A stretch of DNA of 38,818 nt from an uncultured Clostridia bacterium (lineage in GTDB: Bacteria; Bacillota; Clostridia; Christensenellales; Borkfalkiaceae): the NCBI GenBank assembly GCA_958419945.1, contig CATZIC010000011.1, positions 1 to 38,818 of the forward strand, in the 5' to 3' direction. The position numbers were made by a program, and so were the translations under genes. Numbering within the stretch: the stretch's first letter is position 1; every line of letters starts with the position of its first letter. This document shows positions 14,478-23,618 of the stretch, piece by piece. The notes under the pieces are model-generated. The model searched no databases. It had not been told where the DNA came from and saw nothing but the letters and a program-made list of their open reading frames with translations.

Positions 14478-15930
14478 CGTCATCACCTTCTGTCGGTGCG
14501 AATTTTTCTAAACTTTCAAGATCTTCTTCCGAGTATTGTTCGGGTTCGGGAGGAGCGTCTTCATCCTTTACAAAGGTACCGTCTAGCTTCGGCGGTTCAC
14601 CGCTGAAGTTGGTAGGATTAACGAATTTACAGAAATCACCCTTAAATAGCAGCGGGAAATCCGTACATACGCCGTTACGGTTTTTGGCTATTATAATATC
14701 GGTCATTTGCGTAGAAGGACGGTTTCCCGAATCCGCATCCGGTTTATGTAAAAAGATAACGAGGTCGGCGTCCTGCTCGATTGCGCCGGACTCTCTTAAG
14801 TCCGACAAAACCGGCTTACCGCCCTTTCTCGAAGTTATCTGACGAGAAAGCTGTGAAAGCGCTATAACGGGGCATTCAAGTTCCTTTGCAATCATTTTCA
14901 AGTTTCTCGAAATATCGGTAACTTCTTGTTGGCGGGATTCCACTTTTTTTGCCGACTGCATAAGTTGCAGGTGGTCGACAACTATCAAGTCTAACCTTCC
15001 GCCTTGACGCATTTTTAAACGTCTTGCCCTGTTCATAATATCCTGCGGTGTTACATTCGAACTTTCGTCAACATAAATTTTGGCATTATTCAAACGTTTT
15101 TTAGCCTGCCAAAGTTTTTTGAAACCTTTTTCATCCTTTTCGTCGAGTTTTCCTTTAAGTGCCGCGTCCATAGGAACTTCACCTACCGAACATAGCATTC
15201 TTTGTGCTAACTCTACCTTAGTCATTTCTAGTTCGAAAACAGCGCAAACGGCGTCCTCTTTTAGGGCGACGTTTTCTACTATATTCATAGCAAGCGTGGT
15301 TTTACCTACAGAAGGACGGGCAGCCAAAATTATAAGGTTACCTTTATGCAAGCCGTTAGTAACGTAATCAAGTTGTGTAAAACCGGTTTTTAGACCCGTA
15401 TAATAGTTTTTGTCTTTCTGAAGTTTTTCAAACTTATCCAAAACCGGGTCGAAATACTCGCCTAATCTTTCGAGATTGTGCCTCTCATCCGTGTTTGCTA
15501 TGTCGTAAATAAGCTTTTCGGCATAAGCAAGTGAATGGTCGCTATCCGTGCTTTTGGTGGAATCTTCGATAATAAGATTGGAACTTCTGATAAGCTTACG
15601 CAAAATGCCGTCGCGTTTGACGATTGCGACGTATTGTTCGAAGTTTGCCGAAGAAGGTATGACCTTTGTCAGTTCCGTAAGATAGGAAATTCCGCCCACG
15701 CCTTCGAGTTTCCCGTTCTTTTGTAAAATATCGGAAACCGTAACAAGGTCCACGGGCTTGTTATCCGCCATAATCTCTTTCATATAGGAAAAGATTATTT
15801 TATGGGAAGCAACTAAAAAATCGTCCTCTTTAAGCTGTGAAATTATATCAATTTGTATAACCTGATCGAGCAGTATGCACGCAAGCACCGACTGCTCCGC
15901 TTCCAGATTATAAGGCATGCTGTTAGCCAT
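14461..15930 (-). CDS. dnaB: Replicative DNA helicase DnaB
   Basis: The hexameric helicase that unwinds DNA at the fork (called DnaC in B. subtilis). N-terminal DnaG-binding helical domain (about 1-150), then a RecA-like ATPase domain with Walker A ARPSVGKTT (204-212), Walker B LIVVDHLQLM and the DnaB motif DLRESGAIEQDADLV. After the conserved end (VNPTNFSG) there is an acidic tail of about 40 residues ending EGDDDDVFM, making the protein 489 residues, somewhat longer than usual. GGTGAT precedes the ATG. The helicase-loader genes lie on the other strand near 25-27 kb. Confidence 0.97.
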   Translation of the reverse strand: MANSMPYNLEAEQSVLACILLDQVIQIDIISQLKEDDFLVASHKIIFSYMKEIMADNKPVDLVTVSDILQKNGKLEGVGGISYLTELTKVIPSSANFEQYVAIVKRDGILRKLIRSSNLIIEDSTKSTDSDHSLAYAEKLIYDIANTDERHNLERLGEYFDPVLDKFEKLQKDKNYYTGLKTGFTQLDYVTNGLHKGNLIILAARPSVGKTTLAMNIVENVALKEDAVCAVFELEMTKVELAQRMLCSVGEVPMDAALKGKLDEKDEKGFKKLWQAKKRLNNAKIYVDESSNVTPQDIMNRARRLKMRQGGRLDLIVVDHLQLMQSAKKVESRQQEVTDISRNLKMIAKELECPVIALSQLSRQITSRKGGKPVLSDLRESGAIEQDADLVIFLHKPDADSGNRPSTQMTDIIIAKNRNGVCTDFPLLFKGDFCKFVNPTNFSGEPPKLDGTFVKDEDAPPEPEQYSEEDLESLEKFAPTEGDDDDVFM

Positions 15931-15973
15931 AAATCACCTGTTTTCAGTTAAACGGCGGTTTGCCGTCAATTTA

Positions 15974-17755
15974 TTATAGTTTGATGGAATCGAACTCGTC
16001 CAAAGCGTCCTTGAAGGACTTCATAGCGATTTCGTACGCTTCCTTTTTAGTCAAGTCTACGCCCGCGATTTTCAAAAGTTCCACAGGACTATTCGAGCCG
16101 CCGGAAGATAAAAATTTTTTGTAATTATCTACCGCGGGTTTTCCTTCGGACAAAATCTTTTCCGCAATTGAAATTGCGCTTATAATGCCCGTTGCGTACT
16201 TATAAACATAAAATGCGTTGTAAAAATGAGGAATTCTAGACCATTCCCAAGAAATTTCATTGTCGGAAACCACACCGTCGCCGTAATAATCTTTGTTAAG
16301 ACGAAGGTATTCCGCACACAAAAAGTCGTTGGTTAACGGCGTTCCTTTTTCCGCCGCGTTATGAACGATATACTCGAATTCCGCGAACATAGTCTGACGG
16401 AACAAAGTACTCTTTATCATATCCGTATAGTAGGAAAGAAGGAATTTTTTAAGCCTTTGATCGGTAGAATTTTTCAATAAATATCTCAAAAGCAACACTT
16501 CGTTAACCGTACTTGCTACCTCGGCAACGAAAATAGTGTAGTCCGCTTTGCTCTTCGGTTGATGGCCGTTCGAGAAGTAAGTGTGCATTGCATGACCTAA
16601 TTCGTGAGCAATGGTAAATATATCACCCGTCGTCTTTTGGTAATTTAAAAGTACGTAAGGATGCTTAAAAGCATACACGCCCGTAGAATAAGCGCCGCTG
16701 CGTTTTCCCGGTGTTTCCTCTACGTCAATCCAGCCGTTATCGTGAGCGTTTTGAAGCATGGCGATATAGTCTTCACCAAGCGGTGAAAGACCTTTCTTTA
16801 CGAGTTCGAAAGCTTCCTCATAGTCCATCTTCATTTCCGCTTCGTCAACGATGGGAACGTAAACGTCCCACATATGCATTTCGTCTAAGTTTAACGCTTC
16901 TTTTTTCTGATTTATATAGCGATGAAGAAGGGGCAAACTGTCATGAACGCCGGAAATAAGATTTTCGTAAACCGCTTTTTCTACATCTTCGTTTAGAAGT
17001 GCCATATCAAGACAGGAATCATAGTTACGTGCACGGGCTATGAAAACGTTCTTATTTACGTTACCCGCATAGGTTGCCGTGATGGTATTTAAAAGCTTTC
17101 CGAAACATGCGTAATATTTTTTAAAAACTTCTTCACGAAGCTGTCTATCATTACTTCTTAAAAGTAAACCGTAAACGCCGTGTGTAACTTTAACGTCGCC
17201 CTCTTCAGTTTTTACGGTAGGAAACTCTATATCGGCGTTGTTAATCATTCCAAAAACCTCTTTAAATCCGCCGAAAACCTGCCCGCCGAGTGCAAGCACC
17301 TTTTCCGTTTCTGTGGATAATACGTGAGGTTTGCGTTTTAAAATGGTTTTTAGTTCGTAATCGTAATCTTTAAGCTCTTCGCATCTAGCATAGGCCTTTA
17401 AGGTATTTTCGTCCAATGCGGTTAGTTCCGGCACGATAAATGACGACGCAGAAGAAAACTTTACGTACAAAAGTTGAGCCCTTGATAAAAGCCCCTTATA
17501 AAAACCGTCTCTCGTATCCTCGTCCCGTTTCATGGAAGCGTAAACGTAAAGTTTTTCCAATACGGTCGAGGTTTCGTCAAGCGCCGTCAAACAATCCTTT
17601 ACGCCATTCAAGGTTCCGAGTTTGCCTTGAAAACGTGAAAAATCGATATGAGATTCGACCCATGAAAAGTCCGCTTCCCATGCGTCTTGAGTTTCGTATA
17701 TATGCCCCGTATTCCATTTAAGGTTTTCGGAGACTTCTTTTCTTGTTAAAGCCAT
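15974..17755 (-). CDS. pepF: Oligoendopeptidase F (M3 family metallopeptidase)
   Basis: A cytoplasmic zinc peptidase that trims oligopeptides. The 593-residue length is normal. The zinc site HELGHAMH (His384, Glu385, His388) is present, with the third ligand Glu in VAEVASTVNE about 24 residues later. The N-terminal PepF domain (ENLKWNTGHIYETQDAW) and the C-terminal HFYNAFYVYKYATG substrate-binding block are typical of the family. It lies between degV and dnaB in a codirectional run; the gap to dnaB is about 40 bases. Confidence 0.95.
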   Translation of the reverse strand: MALTRKEVSENLKWNTGHIYETQDAWEADFSWVESHIDFSRFQGKLGTLNGVKDCLTALDETSTVLEKLYVYASMKRDEDTRDGFYKGLLSRAQLLYVKFSSASSFIVPELTALDENTLKAYARCEELKDYDYELKTILKRKPHVLSTETEKVLALGGQVFGGFKEVFGMINNADIEFPTVKTEEGDVKVTHGVYGLLLRSNDRQLREEVFKKYYACFGKLLNTITATYAGNVNKNVFIARARNYDSCLDMALLNEDVEKAVYENLISGVHDSLPLLHRYINQKKEALNLDEMHMWDVYVPIVDEAEMKMDYEEAFELVKKGLSPLGEDYIAMLQNAHDNGWIDVEETPGKRSGAYSTGVYAFKHPYVLLNYQKTTGDIFTIAHELGHAMHTYFSNGHQPKSKADYTIFVAEVASTVNEVLLLRYLLKNSTDQRLKKFLLSYYTDMIKSTLFRQTMFAEFEYIVHNAAEKGTPLTNDFLCAEYLRLNKDYYGDGVVSDNEISWEWSRIPHFYNAFYVYKYATGIISAISIAEKILSEGKPAVDNYKKFLSSGGSNSPVELLKIAGVDLTKKEAYEIAMKSFKDALDEFDSIKL

Positions 17756-17772
17756 AAATTAACCGTCCGATT

Positions 17773-18618
17773 TTATTCTTCGATAAACAAAACGCCTATC
17801 GTGTTTCTTCCGCAATGGCAAGAAACCGTAGTGCCTGCCGTGGTTTCGATTATTTCATCGAAATCGAAAAGTTCTTCAACCTTTTTTCTTACAGCAGATA
17901 CGATTTGTTCGCTTGCCATACAGTGGGTGATAAATACTCTCGTTTTATCGTAGGAAGAATATTCCTGCGCTAAATCCTGCACGTATTGTTCGCAGGCACG
18001 AACCATGCTTCCGCCATATTTCTTTTTAACCTTAAGTTTACCGTCGGACATTGAAATATAAGGATGAATTTTCAATATTTTGGTAACCAAAAGAGTGGAA
18101 AGCGAGCACCTTCCGCCTTTGTGCAAAAAGTCAAGTCTGTCAAGAACGAAAGAGGTTCTTGCTTTGTTCTTTATCTCCTCGATTTTATCGTAGCATTCTT
18201 TAAGTTCCATACCCTGTTTTTGATAATCAACAGCTTTCATGACCAAAAGGCCTTGACCGGTGGATAATTGACGGGTATCAACTACGTAAACGTTTTCAAA
18301 TTCCTTCGCTGCCATACATGCGTTTGAGTAGCAGGCGGAATCTTCGGACGAAATATCGAAATGAAGTACGCCGTATCCCTGAGAGGTAAGTTCTTTAAAA
18401 ACTTCGGTATACTCGTAAACGGAGATTGCTGCAGTTTTAGGCATTTCGCCTGTCTTGTCAACAAATTCCAATACTTCCGGCGAAGTAACGTCTACGTTGT
18501 CCTTGTAGTGCTTATCGCCTAAAGTAATAGTAAGAGGAATAATGCGTATACCGTTGTCTTTAATAAGCTTGTCCGATAAATCGCAAGTGCTGTCCGATGT
18601 AATAATAAATTTTTCCAT
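17773..18618 (-). CDS. DegV family fatty-acid-binding protein
   Basis: Binds fatty acids; related FakB proteins hand them to a FakA kinase for phospholipid synthesis. The start MEKFIITSDSTCDLS and the block YGVLHFDISSEDSACYSNA show the DegV pattern, and the C-terminal HCGRNTIGVLF segment closes the fold. The 281-residue length fits. No fakA-like gene is in this window, so a role in exogenous fatty acid uptake is only suggested. GGAGA lies five bases before the ATG. It is codirectional with lepB upstream and pepF downstream. Confidence 0.93.
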   Translation of the reverse strand: MEKFIITSDSTCDLSDKLIKDNGIRIIPLTITLGDKHYKDNVDVTSPEVLEFVDKTGEMPKTAAISVYEYTEVFKELTSQGYGVLHFDISSEDSACYSNACMAAKEFENVYVVDTRQLSTGQGLLVMKAVDYQKQGMELKECYDKIEEIKNKARTSFVLDRLDFLHKGGRCSLSTLLVTKILKIHPYISMSDGKLKVKKKYGGSMVRACEQYVQDLAQEYSSYDKTRVFITHCMASEQIVSAVRKKVEELFDFDEIIETTAGTTVSCHCGRNTIGVLFIEE

Positions 18619-18655
18619 TGTCTCTCCTGAATAAATTTTTTGAATAAGTTATATC

Positions 18656-19258
18656 TTAGCCGTTAACGGCTTTTTTATACCAAATCATAAAACTGCTGTC
18701 TTTGACGTCAACCGACCATTTCGGAACAACGCCGAGAACGCAATTTAACTCCACGGCGCCGAATGACCGACTATCCGACGAAATTTCCCGATTATCCCCT
18801 AAAACGTAAATACAACCTTTCGGAACGGTAAATCTGCCGAAAATTTTCGTGGAACCCTGTTTATAAACGTAATCTTCGTTAAGTCTTTCGGTAACTTCTT
18901 TGCCGGTTTCGTCAAGATAGCTTCGATAAACGTAGCCGCCTTCCGACCACAAAGTGTCGCCCTCAACGCCGATAACCCGCTTAATAAGGGCTTCTTCGTT
19001 TACGTCACTTCTTAAAATTACCACGATGTCCCCTCTCGAAACCTTGGAAGTTCTGTCCGCGAACAAAAGATCTCCGTTTGACAGAGTATTGCACATAGAA
19101 TGGCCCTTTACGCTTACAAGCATAAACACTGCCGTTTTAAGGTAGATAAAAAATACCAAAAGCGTACAAATAAAGAGCAGAAAAATAACACTCGTCAATC
19201 TTTCCCTTTTGACGTCGGCTTCGTATTCTATTAAGTTTTTGTTGGAATAATCAGCCAT
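18656..19258 (-). CDS. lepB: Signal peptidase I
   Basis: Cleaves signal peptides from exported proteins at the outer face of the membrane. One N-terminal transmembrane helix (about 23-50) follows a charged cytoplasmic segment; then come the catalytic Ser54 in KGHSMCNTL, Lys93 in ALIKRVIGVEGD, and the LGDNREISSDSRSFG box. The 200-residue size with a single helix is the Gram-positive SipS type. It lies nine bases after the hydrolase-like gene in the same run. Confidence 0.94.
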   Translation of the reverse strand: MADYSNKNLIEYEADVKRERLTSVIFLLFICTLLVFFIYLKTAVFMLVSVKGHSMCNTLSNGDLLFADRTSKVSRGDIVVILRSDVNEEALIKRVIGVEGDTLWSEGGYVYRSYLDETGKEVTERLNEDYVYKQGSTKIFGRFTVPKGCIYVLGDNREISSDSRSFGAVELNCVLGVVPKWSVDVKDSSFMIWYKKAVNG

Positions 19259-19267
19259 AAACCGCCG

Positions 19268-20971
19268 TCAAATTATCAAAATATTGTTAAAAATGCATTT
19301 ATTTTCCGCATCGAAACGGATTCCGACCACTTTAGAAAAATCCTTAACCGAAAGTCTTGAAGAATTTTTGAAATCGCTTGCCTTTATGGAAAGATTTTGC
19401 CATATGGCGCCACCTTTCAATTCCACTACCGTAGAATAATCCATGGTTTCCAAGGAGGAAATTTCCACAAGCAAAGTAACTTTTAATTCGGTGTATTCCT
19501 CCGCATAAACGTCGGCAAGGACTATAGAGCTCGAGTTAACAGCAACGTTTTGGTTATTCATTTTGTAAGTTACAAGCCCGTAAGGAGATGATATCCCGCA
19601 AATTCCGTTTGCACCGGGAATGTAGTTTAGTTCGTTTTCCTTTTCGAAAAACAGCCCGCCAACCGATTTATCCTTAACGCCGAAAACCGTAAACGTGGAT
19701 AGTTTGTCTTTGGTTGAATAAATCAGTTTTTGCGGGAAAGGACAAACGCTTGAGGCCTTTTTACATACCGCTTTGGAACTTACCGTTACACCGCTTCTGT
19801 ACTCGATAACCGCATACATTGTAACGAAGTCGCAATTACCGGTTATCGTATAGACGAAATTACGTTTGTCTTCACGAAGCCCTTTAACGATTTTTGCGGT
19901 TTTCCAATCACGGTTTGCGGGGTTTACGCCCCCTTCCGCAATGTAAACGTTGATGTTTTTTGGTCTTTTAAGGTCGGAGTAATCAAGCTCGAGTTCACAA
20001 GTTACCGTGTTATTTTCTACCATGCAGGTTAGAACAGGTTCCTCCGGGAACAAAAGTTTGAAGTCCAAAAGATATTTTGCAAAGAATAAGTCAATGTTTC
20101 TTCTGCAATTTTTATTTAACGCGTCCCTGTAAAAAGGGGTGTAGTTAGTGTAGTTTATTACGTTTTCGGATATTCGCATCATGGTGTCGACCGAGCGGTC
20201 GAAATCAAAATCCGGACTGTTTGTTGCCGTCATGTAAAAGACGGGACATTTCACGTACTGAGCGTACGCATGGGCGTCAACGCCGGCAAGAAAACGCAAA
20301 CTGTCGTCGTCCGCATGGAGTTCTTCCCCACCGTTTTTAAATACGCCTCTGTAACCGCGCCAACCTGCACCGAAAAGCGGAACGAAACAGTCCACTCTTG
20401 CATCGGTGCCGCACAGCATCCAACCGATATTTGCGCCGTTTCTTATACCGAGAACGCCGATTCTTTCAATCTCTAAACGGCTTTTTAAAAAACTAACCGC
20501 ATATTTAGCTACCGACGCCCATTCGTACCAGCAGGTCTCCTTTGCCGTAACAGGTACGGAATCAACTTTATCGGAAACGTTTTTGTAATTTGCGTATGAA
20601 ACGCAATCGGGGTACTTGGTAAAGTTTTCGGTGTTTTCCCATTCCCCACGATAGTCTACCATAAGAACGGAATACCCTTGGCTTACGTAAAGATTTATAA
20701 CCTCATAATTTACCGTATCGCACATATCGGGCAATATAAGTATTGCGCCTTTATTGGATTTTTTACCCGTAGATTTACTTTTTGCGTACACGCCGAAAAT
20801 ACGCACCCTTCCGTTTGGGGTTTCCCGTCCGGAAAAGTACATATCTCTGTATACTACGTCTTCGAAGACCTCTTCGCCCGTGTTACTTTCCTTTAAAGGA
20901 AGTGAAGCGTCGAAATCCTCCCATAGCATTACCGGTGATAAAATTATCGGGGAAATAATGTTACTTGCCAT
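19268..20971 (-). CDS. Alpha/beta-hydrolase-fold protein lacking the nucleophile serine
   Basis: A 567-residue two-part protein. The first ~320 residues follow the acetyl-xylan-esterase/dienelactone-hydrolase pattern (GAILILPDM, YSVLMVDYRGEW, ERIGVLGIRNGANIGWM, CPVFYMTATNSPDFDF). The nucleophile elbow, normally GxSxG, reads GIRNG with Asn178 in the Ser position (codon AAC), so the usual Ser hydrolase activity is not expected. The last ~250 residues look like a beta-rich binding region (many short strands, LVTYKMNNQNVAVNS, SLETMDYSTVVEL). No signal peptide is visible. The gene starts 13 bases after sbcC and 9 bases before lepB, so it sits in their operon. The function is unknown. Confidence 0.7.
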   Translation of the reverse strand: MASNIISPIILSPVMLWEDFDASLPLKESNTGEEVFEDVVYRDMYFSGRETPNGRVRIFGVYAKSKSTGKKSNKGAILILPDMCDTVNYEVINLYVSQGYSVLMVDYRGEWENTENFTKYPDCVSYANYKNVSDKVDSVPVTAKETCWYEWASVAKYAVSFLKSRLEIERIGVLGIRNGANIGWMLCGTDARVDCFVPLFGAGWRGYRGVFKNGGEELHADDDSLRFLAGVDAHAYAQYVKCPVFYMTATNSPDFDFDRSVDTMMRISENVINYTNYTPFYRDALNKNCRRNIDLFFAKYLLDFKLLFPEEPVLTCMVENNTVTCELELDYSDLKRPKNINVYIAEGGVNPANRDWKTAKIVKGLREDKRNFVYTITGNCDFVTMYAVIEYRSGVTVSSKAVCKKASSVCPFPQKLIYSTKDKLSTFTVFGVKDKSVGGLFFEKENELNYIPGANGICGISSPYGLVTYKMNNQNVAVNSSSIVLADVYAEEYTELKVTLLVEISSLETMDYSTVVELKGGAIWQNLSIKASDFKNSSRLSVKDFSKVVGIRFDAENKCIFNNILII

Positions 20972-20984
20972 AAATACTCCATGA

Positions 20985-23618
20985 TTACGCTGTTATATTT
21001 ACTTTGGAACCGTATCCGTCCTTTGCGCCCGTAACGCTTATCCTTACGGGCAATCTTTCTTTAAGCGCCTCTACGTGGGAAATAATGCCTATCGAAAAAC
21101 TCGAATTTTTCAGTTTATATAAGCAGTCAACTACCACTTCGATAAGTTCTTTATCGAGAGAGCCGAAACCTTCGTCCAAAAAGAAAAATTCCATAGGACG
21201 GGAAGATTTTGCGTAAATGCACTTTGAAAGAGCGAGCGCAAGCGAGAGTGAAACCAAAAACAGCTCACCGCCCGAAACGGCGTCAACTCTGCGCTTACCC
21301 CCGTCCGGATAAATGAAATCTTCCACAAAAAAGTCGCCTTGATATACCAAACCGAATCTACCGCCTGTAAGTTCGAGTAAAATGGATTTTGCGTCAAGCG
21401 CAATTTCCGCAAGGTACTCCTCGGCAATGTATTCCAAAAATCTTTTGTTCTTTACCGCATCGAAAAGTTCGGAAACAACTTTTCTGTCCTTCGAAAGCAC
21501 GGAAAGTTCTTTTTCTATTGTACACCTTTTTTCGAATTTATGCGAGAGATTTTGATAGTCTTTTAGTAAATTATTATAATTTATATTTAGTTCATCAACT
21601 TTTTTCTGTAAATCTTCGAGTTTTTTCTTTCTTTTTGCAAACTCTTCTTCGTCGTACGTTGCGTCGCCAAGCTTATCGGAAAGCTCCCTTACTTTTGCCT
21701 TTAACGATAAATAGTTAAGGTCAAACGCCTCTGTCGCCTCTTTCAGTTTTGCAATGCGCGGATAGTAAGAATATATTGCTTTGGCATCATTTTCATCTGC
21801 AAATTCCTTTTCGAGATCTTGAATTTTTTCCGATAGTTTGGTAAACGTGTCGGATTTGTTTTTGATATCGGAATTTAACGAAACGATTTTTAATCTTATT
21901 TCCGAAATGGTTTCCAAATACTCTTTTTCGGTTTCTTTTAAGTCATTAAGCGATTTTTCAATATCAGCTTTTTCATTTTGTAATGCCGAAATTTTTACAT
22001 CCAAAGTTTCGCCGCCCGTAAGCTTTAATAGCTTTTCGCGGGTTTTATCTACTTGACTGCGCATTAAACTTCCGCTTTCTTTGATTTTTTCAAGTTTAGA
22101 TAGCGACCTTTCCATTTGAAGCTTACGTTCCGAAATTGAAGAACGGATATCTGCGGAAAGTTTGTTGAACTCGTCAAGGCTGAGATACAGTTCGTTCAAA
22201 CTCTTAACACAATCTTCGACGGTTGAATCATCTGATTTAAGTCTATTTAAAACTTCAATTCTGGAATCTATCAAGGTCGTATCGTTTAAGCATTCTTTAA
22301 GCGATAAAAGGAATTTTACTTCGTCGTTTAGGAAGGAATTTTGTGCAACACTTATAAGCCTATCGATTTCCTTGCCGATTCTTTGGTCTATGTTACTATA
22401 CTTTTCGGAATTTTCTAACGCCGTAAGTCTATCAGTTTCGGCAATTAATTTAAGATTTAATGATTTGTATAAATCATTTTCTTTTGCGTATAAAACACGC
22501 AATTCTTCAAGCTTTATAACAAGTTTTTCATTCTCTTCTTCCTCGCTGCTCAGTAAACTAAGATTTGCCAATTCACCTGTTATGGCGTTGATTCTGGCGC
22601 TCTTTTCAGGTGCATCCGTCAACTTGTTTTGCGTATCCTTTAATTTATCTTGAGTGCTTAAAAGTGCGGATTCAAAAGATAAAAGACTGCTTTTATCACG
22701 GGATAACTCGCTGCTTAACAAAGTCCTTTCTTTAAGGGTTTCGACGTATGCTTTAGCGGGTTCTATTTTACGGATTATTTCCTTAAAACTTTCCTGTTCT
22801 TCTCGCTTTGATTCAAGATCCGCTAAATCATTACGACACTTCAAAAGTTCTTTATGTCTTTCATAATCGTTTTTAAAATCATTGAATTCTTCTTGAATTT
22901 TAGAAAGTTTTACATTTTCTGTTTCATATAGTAACTTACCTTCTTTTACCTTTAAATCAAGTTCTTCAAGTCCCTCTTTTGTTGCCTCCAAAAACGGGGA
23001 AAGATTGCCTGTTAAAAACTGAATTTCTTCATCGAAATTTTTGATTTTGATCTTAAGCCTTTCGGTAAGCGCATCACCGTATTTATTAAGGTTAAAAAGT
23101 CCGCTTACCATATCCAAGCGCTCTGCACGCTTTAAAGTTACGAAGGCGGAAAACTGTCCTTGCGGAAGAACTATGCACTTTTCAAAGTCTTCGATCTTAA
23201 GACCGATTATTTCTTCGAGCTTAGCATTTACCCTTGAAGCATTTTCCTCTATAGGCAGTCTTTCCTCCCGGTCGATTTCGCATAATTTTGCAATCGGTTG
23301 AGGGGCGTTTTTACGCTCGCCCTTTAACTGAAACTCTCTATACACCTCGTAAATCTTTCTTACACCGTCAATTACAATGCTAAAACTGAATTTAACGTAA
23401 CACTTACCTGTCTTAACGTTTATATAGTCTTCTCTTTCGTTGGTTTTGGGAAGTTTACCATATAGTGCAAGAAAAATGCAATCCAAAATCGTTGACTTTC
23501 CGCTGCCTGTATTTCCGAAGATTCCGAAAAGTCCGTTTTGAAGCAGTCTGTTAAATTCCACTACGGTTTTGTCAGTGTAACTTTTTACGCCACAAAACTC
23601 CAATCTTTCAGGCTTCAT
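20985..23618 (-). CDS. sbcC: SbcC, exonuclease ATPase subunit (no zinc-hook motif)
   Basis: The SMC-like ATPase of the SbcCD nuclease, which opens hairpins and trims DNA ends. The N-terminal ATPase half has Walker A GNTGSGKST (35-43) and the Q-loop region VLPQGQFSAF; the C-terminal half has the ABC signature VSGGELFLVSLSLALALS and Walker B FFFLDEGFGSLD. Two long coiled-coil arms lie between. The apex usually has a CxxC zinc hook for dimerisation; none of the Cys residues in this protein forms a CxxC pair. At 877 residues it is shorter than E. coli SbcC (about 1,050). It overlaps sbcD by 11 bases. Confidence 0.93.
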   Translation of the reverse strand: MKPERLEFCGVKSYTDKTVVEFNRLLQNGLFGIFGNTGSGKSTILDCIFLALYGKLPKTNEREDYINVKTGKCYVKFSFSIVIDGVRKIYEVYREFQLKGERKNAPQPIAKLCEIDREERLPIEENASRVNAKLEEIIGLKIEDFEKCIVLPQGQFSAFVTLKRAERLDMVSGLFNLNKYGDALTERLKIKIKNFDEEIQFLTGNLSPFLEATKEGLEELDLKVKEGKLLYETENVKLSKIQEEFNDFKNDYERHKELLKCRNDLADLESKREEQESFKEIIRKIEPAKAYVETLKERTLLSSELSRDKSSLLSFESALLSTQDKLKDTQNKLTDAPEKSARINAITGELANLSLLSSEEEENEKLVIKLEELRVLYAKENDLYKSLNLKLIAETDRLTALENSEKYSNIDQRIGKEIDRLISVAQNSFLNDEVKFLLSLKECLNDTTLIDSRIEVLNRLKSDDSTVEDCVKSLNELYLSLDEFNKLSADIRSSISERKLQMERSLSKLEKIKESGSLMRSQVDKTREKLLKLTGGETLDVKISALQNEKADIEKSLNDLKETEKEYLETISEIRLKIVSLNSDIKNKSDTFTKLSEKIQDLEKEFADENDAKAIYSYYPRIAKLKEATEAFDLNYLSLKAKVRELSDKLGDATYDEEEFAKRKKKLEDLQKKVDELNINYNNLLKDYQNLSHKFEKRCTIEKELSVLSKDRKVVSELFDAVKNKRFLEYIAEEYLAEIALDAKSILLELTGGRFGLVYQGDFFVEDFIYPDGGKRRVDAVSGGELFLVSLSLALALSKCIYAKSSRPMEFFFLDEGFGSLDKELIEVVVDCLYKLKNSSFSIGIISHVEALKERLPVRISVTGAKDGYGSKVNITA

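Noticed and set aside
15931..15973. ACGGC-ggttt-GCCGT hairpin between pepF and dnaB
   Set aside because: The stem is only five base pairs and no clear T tract follows in the direction of transcription, so it is not a credible terminator.
18655..18682. GCCGTTAACGGC followed by TTTTTT, resembling a terminator on the plus strand
   Set aside because: The dyad is the last codons of lepB (minus strand) and no plus-strand transcript needs ending there; on the minus strand no T run follows.
21131..21718. Open frames opposite or inside sbcC (about 98-163 residues) on both strands
   Set aside because: They are shadows of the sbcC coding frame, lack ribosome binding sites and have low-complexity composition; the same applies to other overlapping frames opposite lon, clpC and pgi.
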